DNA of 64,000 bases from Candidatus Dormiibacterota bacterium (GCA_003139695.1 PLJM01000020.1:20043-84042); one strand, 5' to 3'; counted from the first letter of the stretch, positions 42,063 through 50,295 are shown. The notes: generated by a model not told the origin, from the letters alone. Numbers and translations are program-made.

Positions 42063-43208
42063 TTAAATGACGTTTCGCTCGGGCTCGACGTTCCCGGTCG
42101 CGAAGCGTCGATGGGCGAAGATCTCCAGGGACAGGTCGGGTCGCTCACCGGTGAACCATTGTGCGAGCAGATGGCCGACGGCCGGCGCCTGTTGAAAGCC
42201 GTGGCCTGAGAAGCCGCATGCGCACCAGAAACCCTCGAGATCATCGACCGGACCCAGTATGGGTTGATGGTCGGGGGTTACCTCGTACAGGCCAGCCCAT
42301 GCGGTTCGGATGCCGGCCGCCGCGAGCTTTGGCGCTCGATGCTCGACGACTCCAGCCATCGCTTCGAGCATGGTCCAATCGACCTCGGTGCTGTAGCTCG
42401 GTTTCTCATCGGGCAGCCCCATCCCGAAGAGCAGGCCATCGCCCTCGGGGTGGAAATAGAAAGAGGTCCCGAAGTCGATCGTCATCGGATGGTCACGAGT
42501 CGCCGCAGGCATCGGGTCGGTGACAAAGATGTTGCGCGGATAGGGTTCGACGGGCACGCTGATCCCGGCCATTCTGCCGATCTCGCCTGCCCAGGCGCCG
42601 GCGCAGTTGAAGACGGCGGAGGTGACGATGTCGCCGGCTGTTGTACGCACGAGTTGCACGCCTCCGCCGCTGTGCTCGACGCCGGTGACGGCGACTCCTT
42701 CGAGGATCTTCGCCCCCAACGCCCTGGCGGAATTGGCGTAGCCGGAGGTGACCGCATGTGGGCTGGCGATGCCGTCGCTCGGACAGAACGTGCCACCGAG
42801 GATGTCGTCCCCGGCGACCATCGGCGCCAGCTCGCGCAGCTCGCGAGCCTCAACCCAGCGCGCGTCGGAGACGCCGAACTGGTGCCACATCGGGAGCAGC
42901 CGGCGGAATTCGTCGACCTCACGATCGCTGGTCAGGACGAACAGGTAGCCGATCCTCCGGAACTCGGGATCGACGCCCGTGTCGGCCTCGAGGGTCTCCA
43001 GCAGGCGCACCGACAGCTGCTGCATGAGGACATTGGCGCTGGATGAGAATTGACGCCTCACGCCGCCGGCGCACTTGCCGGTAGATTGCGATCCCAGGGC
43101 CTCTCTCTCGACCACCACCACCTTCACGCCGCGCCGGACAAGGTGGTAAGCGATAGAGCAGCCGATGACCCCGCCGCCCACGACGACGACGTCAGCCGTC
43201 AGGGCCAT
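42063..43208 (-). CDS. SoxB-like FAD-dependent oxidoreductase
   Basis: 381 residues, DAO family. VVVVGGGVIGCSIAYHLVRRGVKVVVVEREALGSQSTGKCAGGVRRQFSSS is the FAD region plus the G-G-x-R-x-Q-F segment; FNCAGAWAGEIGRMAG and GFWCACGFSGHGFQQAPAVGHLLA complete the fold. It probably oxidises an N-methyl or cyclic imino acid. ATG 43208 lies inside the 3' end of the PucR-family regulator gene (17-base overlap), so expression is coupled to it. With the ALDH7 gene downstream a pipecolate/lysine route is possible. Confidence 0.85.
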   Translation of the reverse strand: MALTADVVVVGGGVIGCSIAYHLVRRGVKVVVVEREALGSQSTGKCAGGVRRQFSSSANVLMQQLSVRLLETLEADTGVDPEFRRIGYLFVLTSDREVDEFRRLLPMWHQFGVSDARWVEARELRELAPMVAGDDILGGTFCPSDGIASPHAVTSGYANSARALGAKILEGVAVTGVEHSGGGVQLVRTTAGDIVTSAVFNCAGAWAGEIGRMAGISVPVEPYPRNIFVTDPMPAATRDHPMTIDFGTSFYFHPEGDGLLFGMGLPDEKPSYSTEVDWTMLEAMAGVVEHRAPKLAAAGIRTAWAGLYEVTPDHQPILGPVDDLEGFWCACGFSGHGFQQAPAVGHLLAQWFTGERPDLSLEIFAHRRFATGNVEPERNVI

Positions 43209-44442
43209 GATCTCTTGGGGTGCGAAGTGCCTCGGCCCCGGTCAATGGAAGCAGCTTCAGCGCGAGCTGCAGCTTGAATGCCGAGTTGCCTGAACGGACT
43301 GGATAACCCAGGGTCACCTCGATCATCTTCAGACGATAGTCCAACGAGTTCGGATGGATACCGAGCTGCGCGGCGGCCGCCTTTCGGACCATGCCGGTAG
43401 CGAAGAAGGCGTCCAGGGTTTCGACGATGTGAGCCCGGCTTCGCTTGTCACGCTCCAGCAGCGGTGCCAGCACCTCCTGCACGAAGCTGTCGGTCGTGGT
43501 GTCCTGCTTGAAGAGATCCAGGAGCCTGAGCTCGTCGTACTTGTGGACCTGGCCCTGAGGCTCGAGCAGAGAGCCGAGCGCGCGCGCCCGTCGAGCCTCA
43601 CGCAGGCTGATCATCATGCCGTGGGCGCCCGCGCGTGGTGAGCCCAAACCGGCGGTGAGGTGAAAGGCAGCATCGTTGCCATCACCGATGGTCGACGCCA
43701 GGATTCTCGCCACCTCATCGGCTGACGTGCCGGGCACCGCGAGCACCACCCCAAGGTCGACCAGGCCGGCCGGGCTGTCGGGAAAGCGCCTGCGCAGGTC
43801 GCGCACAACATCGGCGAGCCGCATATCGACAACGCTTCGCGCCATCGACGGCAGGCTGCCGGGCTCGATCACGACGCCGATCCGAAGTGCCGAAAGGTCG
43901 TAACCGAGCAGGCGCGCCTCGCCTTCGGCTTCAGCGTCATCCGCGAAGTCGCCGGAGACGATGCGACCCAAAAAGAGCCGGATCGCCTCCTCGAGTGACC
44001 TGCCCATGTCTTCGCGCGCGTGCAGGTAGCCGCGCTCGCTGACCGAGTTGAGCAGGTCGAGGTACTGCATCGTCAACGTGGCCAGGCGGGCGAGCGACTC
44101 CGCCGGGGCGTGCGCCACGACGATCTCCCACATGGCCTGCGCCTCGAGCCGGCCGGCTCGCAGCACCGCCTCGAGCGGAAAGCCCTGCCTGAGCCGGATG
44201 CCCGAGGCCACCTCGAGGTCGGCCAGCTCTTGCTGATCCGGCAGCCGCTCGTCGGCGAGCGCTCCGAGGTACAGCTCGAGATTGCGGGCCTCGATGTCGA
44301 TGAGGTCCTGCTCGATCGCCGACCCGGGCACGCGGGCATAGGCGGGGATCTCGGCCTCGAGGCGATGTGCGATGGAGCGGGCGAAACCGTCGATCTGATC
44401 CCTCGAAATGCCAAATCCGGCCCGAACTTGTGACGAAGTCAC
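43192..44442 (-). CDS. PucR/CdaR-family transcriptional regulator
   Basis: 416 residues. The C-terminal helix-turn-helix of the PucR/CdaR type is clear: HIVETLDAFFATGMVRKAAAAQLGIHPNSLDYRLKMIEVTLGY. The N-terminal 150 residues are a helical region (DLIDIEARNLELYLGAL...), followed by a GGDEF-like central domain without the catalytic motif. These regulators usually control purine or amine catabolism from a divergent promoter. The start is GTG 44442 and lies within a palindrome (TGTGAC-GAA-GTCACA), a likely autoregulatory site. First gene of a minus-strand unit with the SoxB-like and ALDH7 genes. Confidence 0.88.
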   Translation of the reverse strand: MTSSQVRAGFGISRDQIDGFARSIAHRLEAEIPAYARVPGSAIEQDLIDIEARNLELYLGALADERLPDQQELADLEVASGIRLRQGFPLEAVLRAGRLEAQAMWEIVVAHAPAESLARLATLTMQYLDLLNSVSERGYLHAREDMGRSLEEAIRLFLGRIVSGDFADDAEAEGEARLLGYDLSALRIGVVIEPGSLPSMARSVVDMRLADVVRDLRRRFPDSPAGLVDLGVVLAVPGTSADEVARILASTIGDGNDAAFHLTAGLGSPRAGAHGMMISLREARRARALGSLLEPQGQVHKYDELRLLDLFKQDTTTDSFVQEVLAPLLERDKRSRAHIVETLDAFFATGMVRKAAAAQLGIHPNSLDYRLKMIEVTLGYPVRSGNSAFKLQLALKLLPLTGAEALRTPRDHGPDG

Positions 44443-44444
44443 AA
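44428..44444. promoter_or_regulatory. 17-base palindrome at the regulator start (candidate operator)
   Basis: A perfect inverted repeat TTGTGAC-GAA-GTCACAA covers the GTG start of the PucR-family gene. It resembles TGTGA-N5-TCACA (one base shorter than a CRP-type site). It lies about 105 bases before the Rieske gene start, so one protein bound here could touch both genes. Probable autoregulation; not proven. Confidence 0.5.
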
Positions 44445-44494
44445 TGATTTGCGCCTGGCGACGGAGATTTCCCTTAATGTCCTTCAGCCCTCTC

Positions 44495-44504
44495 AGTGTA
44501 GTCT
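44495..44504. promoter_or_regulatory. Overlapping divergent -10-like boxes (PucR / Rieske)
   Basis: Minus strand TACACT (44500 to 44495) points to the regulator; plus strand TAGTCT (44499-44504) points to the Rieske gene about 45 bases downstream. The two hexamers share two bases. No good -35 boxes are seen. Confidence 0.3.
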
Positions 44505-44548
44505 CCCAAAAGGCAATTCACGGCGCAGTCCAGCTGAAGAGGAGTCAA

Positions 44549-45676
44549 GTGGCCACCACCGAAGAAACCCGCAGCCTGATCCCGACCCTTCCAGGCCACT
44601 TCTACGTTGACCCGGCGGTGTTTTTGGCGGAGCAATCGAAGATCTTCGCGAAGCTCTGGTTTTGCACGGCGCGTGCCTCGGAACTCAAGACTCCCGGCAG
44701 CTTCCAGACCTTCGAGGTCGGCGGCGAAAGCCTGATCATCGTGCGGGACGGCGACCAGCAGGTGCGCGCCTTCTTCAACGTGTGCCGTCACCGAGGGTCG
44801 AGGATCTGCAGCGAAGCCGTCGGGCAGGTGAAGCGCACCTTTCAGTGCCCGTATCACGTCTGGAGCTATGGGCTCGACGGGCGCCTCGTCGGGGCCCCGA
44901 ACATGTCGATGATGCCGGAGCTCGAAGAGGCCGAGCGCAGCCTGCTGCCCGTTCACGTGCGTGTGTGGCTCGGCTACGTCTGGGTCTGCCTGGCGGCAGA
45001 CGCGCCGGACTTCGAGGAATCTGTGGTCAATCAGGTCACCGAACGCTTCGGCGACCCTGAGACGATCGAGCGGTACGGCCTTGACAGGCTCGAAGTCGGG
45101 CGCCGCATCGAGTACGACGTCCGCGGCAACTGGAAGCTGATCGTCGAGAACTTCATGGAGTGCTACCACTGCGCGAACCTGCATCCCGAGCTGGTGGCGG
45201 TCATCCCCGAGTTCCGGCGAGGCTTTCCGACGCAGCACAAGGTGGGTTACGGCGCGGAGTTCGGCACGGACATCAGGGGCTTCACGTTCGACGGGCGGCA
45301 GGGCTTCGGGTCGCTCGAGGGACTGGGGGCGGAGCAGGACCGCCATTACTACGGCATGACCGTCCTGCCGCAGCTGGTGATCAACCTGGTGCCAGACCAC
45401 GCGATCATCCACCGGATCTTTCCGATCGCTGCCGATCGCACGGTGGTCCGGTGCGACTGGCTGTTTGCGTCGGACGTGGTCAACGGCGGCCAGGACCTGG
45501 GTCCGTCGATCGAGCTCTTCCACCGGGTCAACACCCAGGACTTCGCCGCGGTCGAGGGCTGCCAGCCGTCGATGGGCTCGCGAGCCTTCAAGGACGGCGG
45601 GGTCTTTGTGCCCGCGGAGCACCACATCGCGGCGTTCAACCAATGGGTTCGCGACCGGCTGGACGAGCCGGCATGA
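44549..45676 (+). CDS. Rieske non-heme iron oxygenase, large subunit (quaternary-amine type)
   Basis: 375 residues. The Rieske cluster ligands are Cys79-x-His81 (NVCRHRG) and Cys100-x-x-His103 (CPYHVWSY). The catalytic iron site is ENFMECYHCANLHPEL with His207 and His212; the bridging residue is Glu204 rather than Asp, a feature I recall from carnitine and betaine oxygenases (CntA/GbcA). It probably cleaves a C-N bond of a methylated or quaternary amine. It needs an electron donor; none of the usual flavodoxin/ferredoxin reductases follows. GTG 44549 is preceded by GAAGAGGAG. Its stop overlaps the next gene (ATGA). Confidence 0.9.
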   Translation: MATTEETRSLIPTLPGHFYVDPAVFLAEQSKIFAKLWFCTARASELKTPGSFQTFEVGGESLIIVRDGDQQVRAFFNVCRHRGSRICSEAVGQVKRTFQCPYHVWSYGLDGRLVGAPNMSMMPELEEAERSLLPVHVRVWLGYVWVCLAADAPDFEESVVNQVTERFGDPETIERYGLDRLEVGRRIEYDVRGNWKLIVENFMECYHCANLHPELVAVIPEFRRGFPTQHKVGYGAEFGTDIRGFTFDGRQGFGSLEGLGAEQDRHYYGMTVLPQLVINLVPDHAIIHRIFPIAADRTVVRCDWLFASDVVNGGQDLGPSIELFHRVNTQDFAAVEGCQPSMGSRAFKDGGVFVPAEHHIAAFNQWVRDRLDEPA

Positions 45677-46830
45677 CCGGCCGGCGCGAAAGCGCCGCCT
45701 ACGTGGTGCCAGAGAGCCTGAGAGGCTCGCCGGGGACCCCGAAGGACCGCCGCGAGGAGGCCTTCTTCAACCGGGTAGATCCCGATCCCGAGTGGTTGAC
45801 CAACAGCCAGCCGGGCAAGGCGATGGAGCGCCTCGAGATGGCCTATACGGCCGAGCGGCCGGAGATCAAGCGCGTTTGGGGGGCGCGAATCGCTGAGCAG
45901 GCGCAGCAGCTGAAGGCGGCCGAGCAGGCCGAGCCGGTGGCAGCCAAGTCCGTCGGCGACATCACGGTGGCGATCAAGGAGGAGGCGCTCCGGCTCGGCT
46001 TTGACGCAGTCGGCATCGCGCGTTTCCATCGCACGTACGTCTACTCCAACTATCGCGGTCTCGTTCGCTTCAAGAACCTCATCGTCCTCGCCCTCGAACG
46101 CGCGACCGAGGACTTCGAAAGCCAGATCCTGTCCATCGACTACATGCACATGACGCAGCAGCTGATGCACGAGGGGACCGAGATGATGCTCGAGCTGATC
46201 GCGTTTCTGGGCGCACGCGGCTATCGCGGACAGGTGGTGGCGGGCCCCATCGGGATCAACATGGTCAAGGTGCTGCCTTACGCGGAAGAGGCCGGCCTCG
46301 GACAGATGGGGCTGAACGGGCAGCTGCTCTCGCCTTATTTCGGCAGCCGATGGCACCCGTTCGCCCTCTCGACGGACGCCCATGTCACGCCTGACGGCCC
46401 GCGCGATTTCGGGATCCCCACGCTGTGCGATTCATGCCAGGTATGCGTGCGTCGCTGTCCCGGCCGTGCGATACCCAACTTGCGCGTCCACTGGCGTGGG
46501 GCGGTCAAGAACAAGTTGGATGTCGAGAAGTGCGTGCCGATGCTGATGCGTTACGCGACCTGCAACATCTGTACGAAGGTTTGCCCGGTCCAGAAATACG
46601 GCCTGGCCGCGGTCGCCGAGCATTTCGAAGCGACCGGCGGCGAGGTGCTGGGCAAGGGTACCGAGGAGCTCGAAGGCTACACATTGCCCGATCGGGGCTA
46701 CCAGGGAGTCGGCGCGCTGCCTCGCTTCGACAAGGACGAGGCGCGAATCCGATACGACCTGCTCGACCAACTGCCCCCCGACATCGGGCCATGGGTGCAC
46801 CAGATTGACGAACGCAAAGAACCTAGTTAA
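45673..46830 (+). CDS. QueG-like cobalamin/double [4Fe-4S] cluster protein
   Basis: 385 residues. From about residue 95 it has the epoxyqueuosine-reductase / reductive-dehalogenase-like core: KEEALRLGFDAVGIARF, RGYRGQVVAGPIGINMVKVLPYAEEAGLGQMGLNGQLLSPYFGSRWHPFALSTD. Two ferredoxin-like clusters follow: Cys252, 255, 258, 262 (CDSCQVCVRRCP) and Cys288, 297, 300, 304 (CNICTKVCP). The first 90 residues are a charged extension not found in QueG. It is coupled to the Rieske gene by ATGA, so it may supply or take electrons, or process the product (inference). A queuosine role is unlikely in this setting. Confidence 0.8.
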   Translation: MTGRRESAAYVVPESLRGSPGTPKDRREEAFFNRVDPDPEWLTNSQPGKAMERLEMAYTAERPEIKRVWGARIAEQAQQLKAAEQAEPVAAKSVGDITVAIKEEALRLGFDAVGIARFHRTYVYSNYRGLVRFKNLIVLALERATEDFESQILSIDYMHMTQQLMHEGTEMMLELIAFLGARGYRGQVVAGPIGINMVKVLPYAEEAGLGQMGLNGQLLSPYFGSRWHPFALSTDAHVTPDGPRDFGIPTLCDSCQVCVRRCPGRAIPNLRVHWRGAVKNKLDVEKCVPMLMRYATCNICTKVCPVQKYGLAAVAEHFEATGGEVLGKGTEELEGYTLPDRGYQGVGALPRFDKDEARIRYDLLDQLPPDIGPWVHQIDERKEPS

Positions 46831-47023
46831 TTGTTATGAGTCTGAGGTCGACCTCGACGGCGGGTTATGTTGCCCGGGGTCGGTGAGGTAATCGAGCAAT
46901 GAGCAACCCTTTCCGCTCCATGTAACAGGCGAAGCGCAGCGTGGCATTGGACGTGAAAATGCGCAAGCCAATGGACTCGGACCGTCAAGCCGACTCACTT
47001 GGGTCAGAGCCGTAGCTAGAATT
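46831..47023. other. Non-coding gap after the Rieske/QueG-like pair
   Basis: 193 bases with lower GC than the flanks. Some short open frames run on the minus strand, one with 38 sense codons ending at 46865 (RKGLLIARLPHRPRAT), but no start codon or family match is evident. No terminator hairpin with a T-tract was found. Treated as unassigned. Confidence 0.3.
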
Positions 47024-47461
47024 TCAATCTGGAACGAGTGCGATTGTGCCGCTACACTCAGCGACCGCCTCGTCGGCTTGCTCAACAATTGCGTGGCAGA
47101 AAACCATTTGGCCAGAGCGGCCTCGAACCTCGGCTCTAGCCACTATCGTTCCTGCGACAGCCGGCTTGAGGTATTGCACAGTGAGATCTACCGTCGTGGC
47201 TGCCTCACCCTCGCTCATCATCGTCGCACCTGCACACGCCATCGCACAGTCGCCTATCGTGGCCAAGACTCCACGATGAACGAACGTGTGACTCTCTGCC
47301 GAAGACCCATGAGCGCTATTTGATACATGACCCTCAACAACGGCGGAGCCGGCCTCGACCTGCACAATGATCAGGCCGAGATTTGCCCACATCCCCGTCG
47401 TTGGCTTCATCAGGTTCAAGCGACGAAGGTACTGGACTCCGTAGGCTTCTCGCCGGTTCAT
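47024..47461 (-). CDS. PaaI-family hotdog-fold thioesterase
   Basis: 145 residues. HGSSAESHTFVHRGVLATIGDCAMACAG is the hotdog central helix region with H-x-G-x(n)-D-type active site (HRGVLATIGDCAM), and TVDLTVQYLKPAVAGTIVARAEV with VFCHAIVEQADEAVAECSGTIALV completes the fold. It hydrolyses acyl-CoA thioesters. Base composition is lower in GC than the main block, with more A/T at third positions. A start at ATG 47461 or 47410 (MKPTTG). It sits at the edge of the probable insertion, so it may be recently acquired. Confidence 0.78.
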   Translation of the reverse strand: MNRREAYGVQYLRRLNLMKPTTGMWANLGLIIVQVEAGSAVVEGHVSNSAHGSSAESHTFVHRGVLATIGDCAMACAGATMMSEGEAATTVDLTVQYLKPAVAGTIVARAEVRGRSGQMVFCHAIVEQADEAVAECSGTIALVPD

Positions 47462-47668
47462 GATTTTATTCGACCAGGTTATTCGTCCACGACAATAAGT
47501 TCAGTTTAAAGCGTCCATCCCACGGACTGGCTTGGGGACTTGGAGCAGTGCGCTACGTGACCTGATCTGAGATGGTTTCGTACAGCAACGCCGGTGGCAT
47601 ACCGCGCTAATTGGCGGCAAGCTGTGGCACTCAGCGAATTCGAGACGCTATTTCGGAACGGGCCGCAG

Positions 47669-47687
47669 CGATCTGTTAACCGCAAGG
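47669..47687 (+). repeat. 19-base direct repeat, left copy (att-like)
   Basis: cgatctgttaaccgcaagg, identical to 60606-60624. The right copy continues into the T-arm and acceptor of a tRNA-Asn-like sequence, whereas this copy runs into unrelated DNA. The flanks before each copy also resemble each other (gctatttcggaacgg here, gccatttctgaagcgg there). Consistent with integration at a tRNA-Asn 3' part. Confidence 0.55.
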
Positions 47688-47690
47688 CTG

Positions 47691-47840
47691 ATAGCCAAAA
47701 TGACAGCCAAGCCGGTAGACAACCGCCGACGACCACGGACGAGTACGGATTGTCAAGCCAAAAGATCGAACTTAAGCGGACGCCGATGGATGCGTGCGGA
47801 TGCCGAGCCCGCGGTCTTCAAAGCCGTTTGCGGGGCGCTG
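47691..47840 (+). repeat. Diverged ~150-base repeat, left copy
   Basis: Three blocks recur with nearly the same spacing at 60183-60332: atagccaaa.tg.cagccaagccg at the start, ggacga.t.cgga...tcaag in the middle, and gtcttcaaa..cgtttgcg about 122-123 bases after the first block. Identity outside these blocks is low. Probably related ends of integrated elements. Confidence 0.5.
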
Positions 47841-47883
47841 CTGAGGCGGCCGGGGTGGGTTCGATTCCTATCCATCCCCGCCA
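47782..47883 (+). pseudogene. tRNA-Sec-like sequence (3' part good, 5' part degenerate)
   Basis: The anticodon loop CTTCAAA (anticodon TCA) has a 5-base stem with two wobble pairs. It is followed by a long variable region, a T-arm GTGGG-TTCGATT-CCTAT, an eight-base acceptor strand CCATCCCC, discriminator G and encoded CCA. The 5' acceptor side GCCGATGG pairs at only 6 of 8 positions and the D-arm is poor. It could be a diverged true gene, but a 3' fragment left by site-specific integration fits better. Its presence suggests a tRNA-Sec in this lineage. Confidence 0.5.
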
Positions 47884-47908
47884 AATTTGACGCTCATGAC
47901 AGCCAGGG

Positions 47909-48886
47909 TTACTTCGCAAGGCCGAACGTTTCCATGGCAGTAAGAGAGGACGGAGGAGATGCGGCGGCAGCTTCTAAAGCTAGAACCGCCGCGCCACGCA
48001 ACGCACCGTCGTGTATGAAACGTGCGGGCACTACCTCTGGAGGAAATGGCACCGCCATCTTGAGCCGCCGGCTCAGGTGACCCAGGACGCGATCAGCGGA
48101 GCTCATCAAGCCGCCCCCTACTGCAATTCGCTCCGGATCAACCAGGATTGCGATGTTCGCGACGTGTACCGATAGCTCGGCGAGGGCCTCGTCAACGATC
48201 GAGCGAGCGCGTACGTCCGTGCTTGCGAAGACATCGGCAGCGCTGAGGTTTCGTCCCATCACCCTGCTACCTCGCTCTCCGATGGCCCGACCACCGGCGA
48301 ACTCCTCCAAAGGTGCATGTCCGGCGGCGATGCCACATTCGTCCTGAATCCCGCGAAGGTTGTAGCCGATTTCGCCTGCGGCGCCGTGAGCCCCGGAGCG
48401 CACTCGGCCGCCTATCACCACCGCCGCCCCCATGCCCGTTCCGAAGCTGATGAATACTGCCGGATCAGAGTTGCGCAGGCTACCCCACTTTGCTTCTGCC
48501 ACGGCCGCCCATTTCACGTCAGTGCCCACCATTACGTGGTCAACCCGCAGGCCATTTCGCAACAGATCTGGGAGAGAGAGCTTTTCCCAGCCAGGGAGGT
48601 TTGGGGCTAGCAAAACGCGGTCGACAAGCACAATGCCGGGACTGACGGCGCCGACAGCTACGCACTCACCGCCCCGCATCTCGACTTGGTTTGCAATCAG
48701 AGCGCCTGCCACGGCGAGGGTTCGGCGGACCGCCGCATCGGCCCCAGCTGAAGCTTCGGTTGGAAGCTCAGTCTGTTCGAGGATTCGACCTTTAAGATCC
48801 GCCACGGCGACAGCAACCTTGGTGCCCCCGAAGTCAATCGCAAGGACAAAGTCGGGTTCAGCCGTGGTGCTGGACGTCGGAATCAT
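47909..48886 (-). CDS. ROK family sugar kinase / regulator (glucokinase-like)
   Basis: 325 residues. ATP-binding phosphate motif DFGGTKVAVAVADLKG, ISFGTGMGAAVVIGGRVRSGAHGAAGEIGYN, and the zinc-type region with Cys in QDECGIAAGHAPLEEFAGG (CGxxGC motif incomplete). No N-terminal helix-turn-helix, so it is a kinase rather than a ROK repressor. It phosphorylates a hexose in the cytoplasm. Chosen start ATG 48886 with GGAG 8 bases upstream; ATG 48964 is possible. Last gene in the sugar operon after a 114-base gap. Confidence 0.88.
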   Translation of the reverse strand: MIPTSSTTAEPDFVLAIDFGGTKVAVAVADLKGRILEQTELPTEASAGADAAVRRTLAVAGALIANQVEMRGGECVAVGAVSPGIVLVDRVLLAPNLPGWEKLSLPDLLRNGLRVDHVMVGTDVKWAAVAEAKWGSLRNSDPAVFISFGTGMGAAVVIGGRVRSGAHGAAGEIGYNLRGIQDECGIAAGHAPLEEFAGGRAIGERGSRVMGRNLSAADVFASTDVRARSIVDEALAELSVHVANIAILVDPERIAVGGGLMSSADRVLGHLSRRLKMAVPFPPEVVPARFIHDGALRGAAVLALEAAAASPPSSLTAMETFGLAK

Positions 48887-49000
48887 GTAGCCGCTCCAGG
48901 TTTGGCTGTCGTGTCCAACCCGCGGATGAGGCGCCGACGCTGACGTCGAATCGCAATTGGCCATTCAAGGTGCTGCCAACCCTGACGAATCACCATCGAC

Positions 49001-50287
49001 CTACTCCTCGGCCGGCCGCGTTTCGAGGAGGTCGAGAATCAGCGCCGTCCAGCTGAAATCAGGCGCGCCGTGCCCCTCGCCAGTGAGGGTGTTGTAGTAC
49101 TCGCGAAAGCCCCAGCGCTCAATCATCGTCGCCGTCGAGTCCTCGATTCGCCTTGCAAAGTCGGTCCGGCCGTGGCGCCGCAGGCCGCGGCACAGGAACC
49201 AGTTCACGTTGACCCAACTCGCGCCGCGCCAGAGTAGGTGCTCGCCAATCGCGCCCGGCTGGAAGGCGGGCTCGCGCCGGGAAACCGTAGGGATCGGCCA
49301 AGGTGTCCCATAGGCGCTCGGGTCTTCAACCTGATCGATGAGGCGATTCGCGATCTGCTTGGGAAGCTCGGGCAGGAGAAGCGGGAGGAGACTCGTAAAG
49401 GTGCTTGTTCGCAGGGGCCGTTCGGCCAGTCCGGCCAGGTCCCAAAAGAGGCTGGCGTCCGGGTCCCAACATTTCGCAACGAGAGCTTGACGCGTACGGT
49501 CGGCGCGGGCAGCGAAGTCCGCGGCGCCCGCAGCGTCCCCGACGTGCGCGAGGAGGTCCCCCAGGACCCGCTGATTTTCCGCGTAGATGGTATTGACCAT
49601 CACGTCCTCATCGATGAAGCGGTCGAGAGCGAACATGAGCGCGGGGTCGCGTCCGACCTCTGCGTACGGGTCGGCCACACGGTGCCAGGCGGCGTCGTAG
49701 TCGGGCCGGTTATCGCCGGAAACCCCCAAGTAATCGTCGAACTTCGGTGACTCATCGAGCCCCGTTTCGTCAGCCTGAAGGACGGCGACGAGTCCGTCGT
49801 CGTCCGGATCGCGCACGTCGTGCAGCCAGTCAAAGTAGCGACGGGCTGCGGGCAGCACCTCACGCAGAAAAGCTTCGCCGCGACCGCGGGCCGCGACTGC
49901 CGCGATCGCCTCGGCCAGCAGGGGTGGCTGCATGCAATCAGAAAAGTAGGGTGTGCGATAGGCGATCGAGTAGTCTGCCAGCCGCTCTTCGAACGCCTCG
50001 CGCTGCCAGAAGGTGACATGGGGGATCAGCCCATCGGGCTGCTGATTGGCGAGCAGGCAGGTCAGCTCAGACTCGGCTCGCACGGGGTCGAGGTGGCTGA
50101 GGACGATGGCATGGAAACACGAGTCCCAAAACCATTGGAAAGGGTAGGTCGTCATGGATGGACAAACGAAGTCGTAGTCCCTGTCACACCAAGCCGCGTG
50201 TCCGCGCTGGCGGTTGCGGTCGTACAGATCGCTCACCGCTGCGCGCATCGTCTCGAGGCGGGCGGCCTCCTCGTTCTGTTTGTTCAT
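49001..50287 (-). CDS. GH63-type glycosidase (glucosylglycerate hydrolase-like)
   Basis: 428 residues of the (alpha/alpha)6 barrel type. TTYPFQWFWDSCFHAIVLSHLDP supplies the conserved W-D-S segment, with LLANQQPDGLIPHV; the end has REYYNTLTGEGHGAPDFSWTALIL with conserved Glu. Length and motifs match GH63 glucosylglycerate/mannosylglycerate hydrolases rather than eukaryotic glucosidase I. No signal peptide, so it acts on an imported glycoside. Start ATG 50287, 8 bases after the LacI stop. Likely substrate is a small alpha-glucoside or glycosylglycerate (inference). Confidence 0.8.
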   Translation of the reverse strand: MNKQNEEAARLETMRAAVSDLYDRNRQRGHAAWCDRDYDFVCPSMTTYPFQWFWDSCFHAIVLSHLDPVRAESELTCLLANQQPDGLIPHVTFWQREAFEERLADYSIAYRTPYFSDCMQPPLLAEAIAAVAARGRGEAFLREVLPAARRYFDWLHDVRDPDDDGLVAVLQADETGLDESPKFDDYLGVSGDNRPDYDAAWHRVADPYAEVGRDPALMFALDRFIDEDVMVNTIYAENQRVLGDLLAHVGDAAGAADFAARADRTRQALVAKCWDPDASLFWDLAGLAERPLRTSTFTSLLPLLLPELPKQIANRLIDQVEDPSAYGTPWPIPTVSRREPAFQPGAIGEHLLWRGASWVNVNWFLCRGLRRHGRTDFARRIEDSTATMIERWGFREYYNTLTGEGHGAPDFSWTALILDLLETRPAEE

Positions 50288-50295
50288 GCGGGAGC

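Larger units (their letters stand above)
47462..47908. other. Gene-poor left boundary of sugar island with att-like pieces
   Basis: 447 bases without a convincing protein. It holds a 19-base repeat (47669-47687), an about 150-base element similar to one at 60183-60332, and a tRNA-Sec-like 3' segment ending in CCA (47883). A 98-codon plus-strand frame over this stretch reads through these RNA-like parts and is not accepted. GC is lower than in the main block. This looks like an integration boundary. Confidence 0.5.

Noticed and set aside
44474..45643. 389-codon minus-strand frame over the Rieske gene
   Set aside because: Antisense shadow with no motif; the Rieske ligands on the plus strand are unequivocal.
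47782..47883. Functional tRNA-Sec gene
   Set aside because: The 5' acceptor pairs at only 6 of 8 positions and the D-arm is poor, so I list it as degenerate; a covariance search could overturn this.
47594..47890. 98-codon plus-strand frame at the island boundary
   Set aside because: It reads through the 19-base repeat and tRNA-Sec-like RNA segment; no family resemblance.
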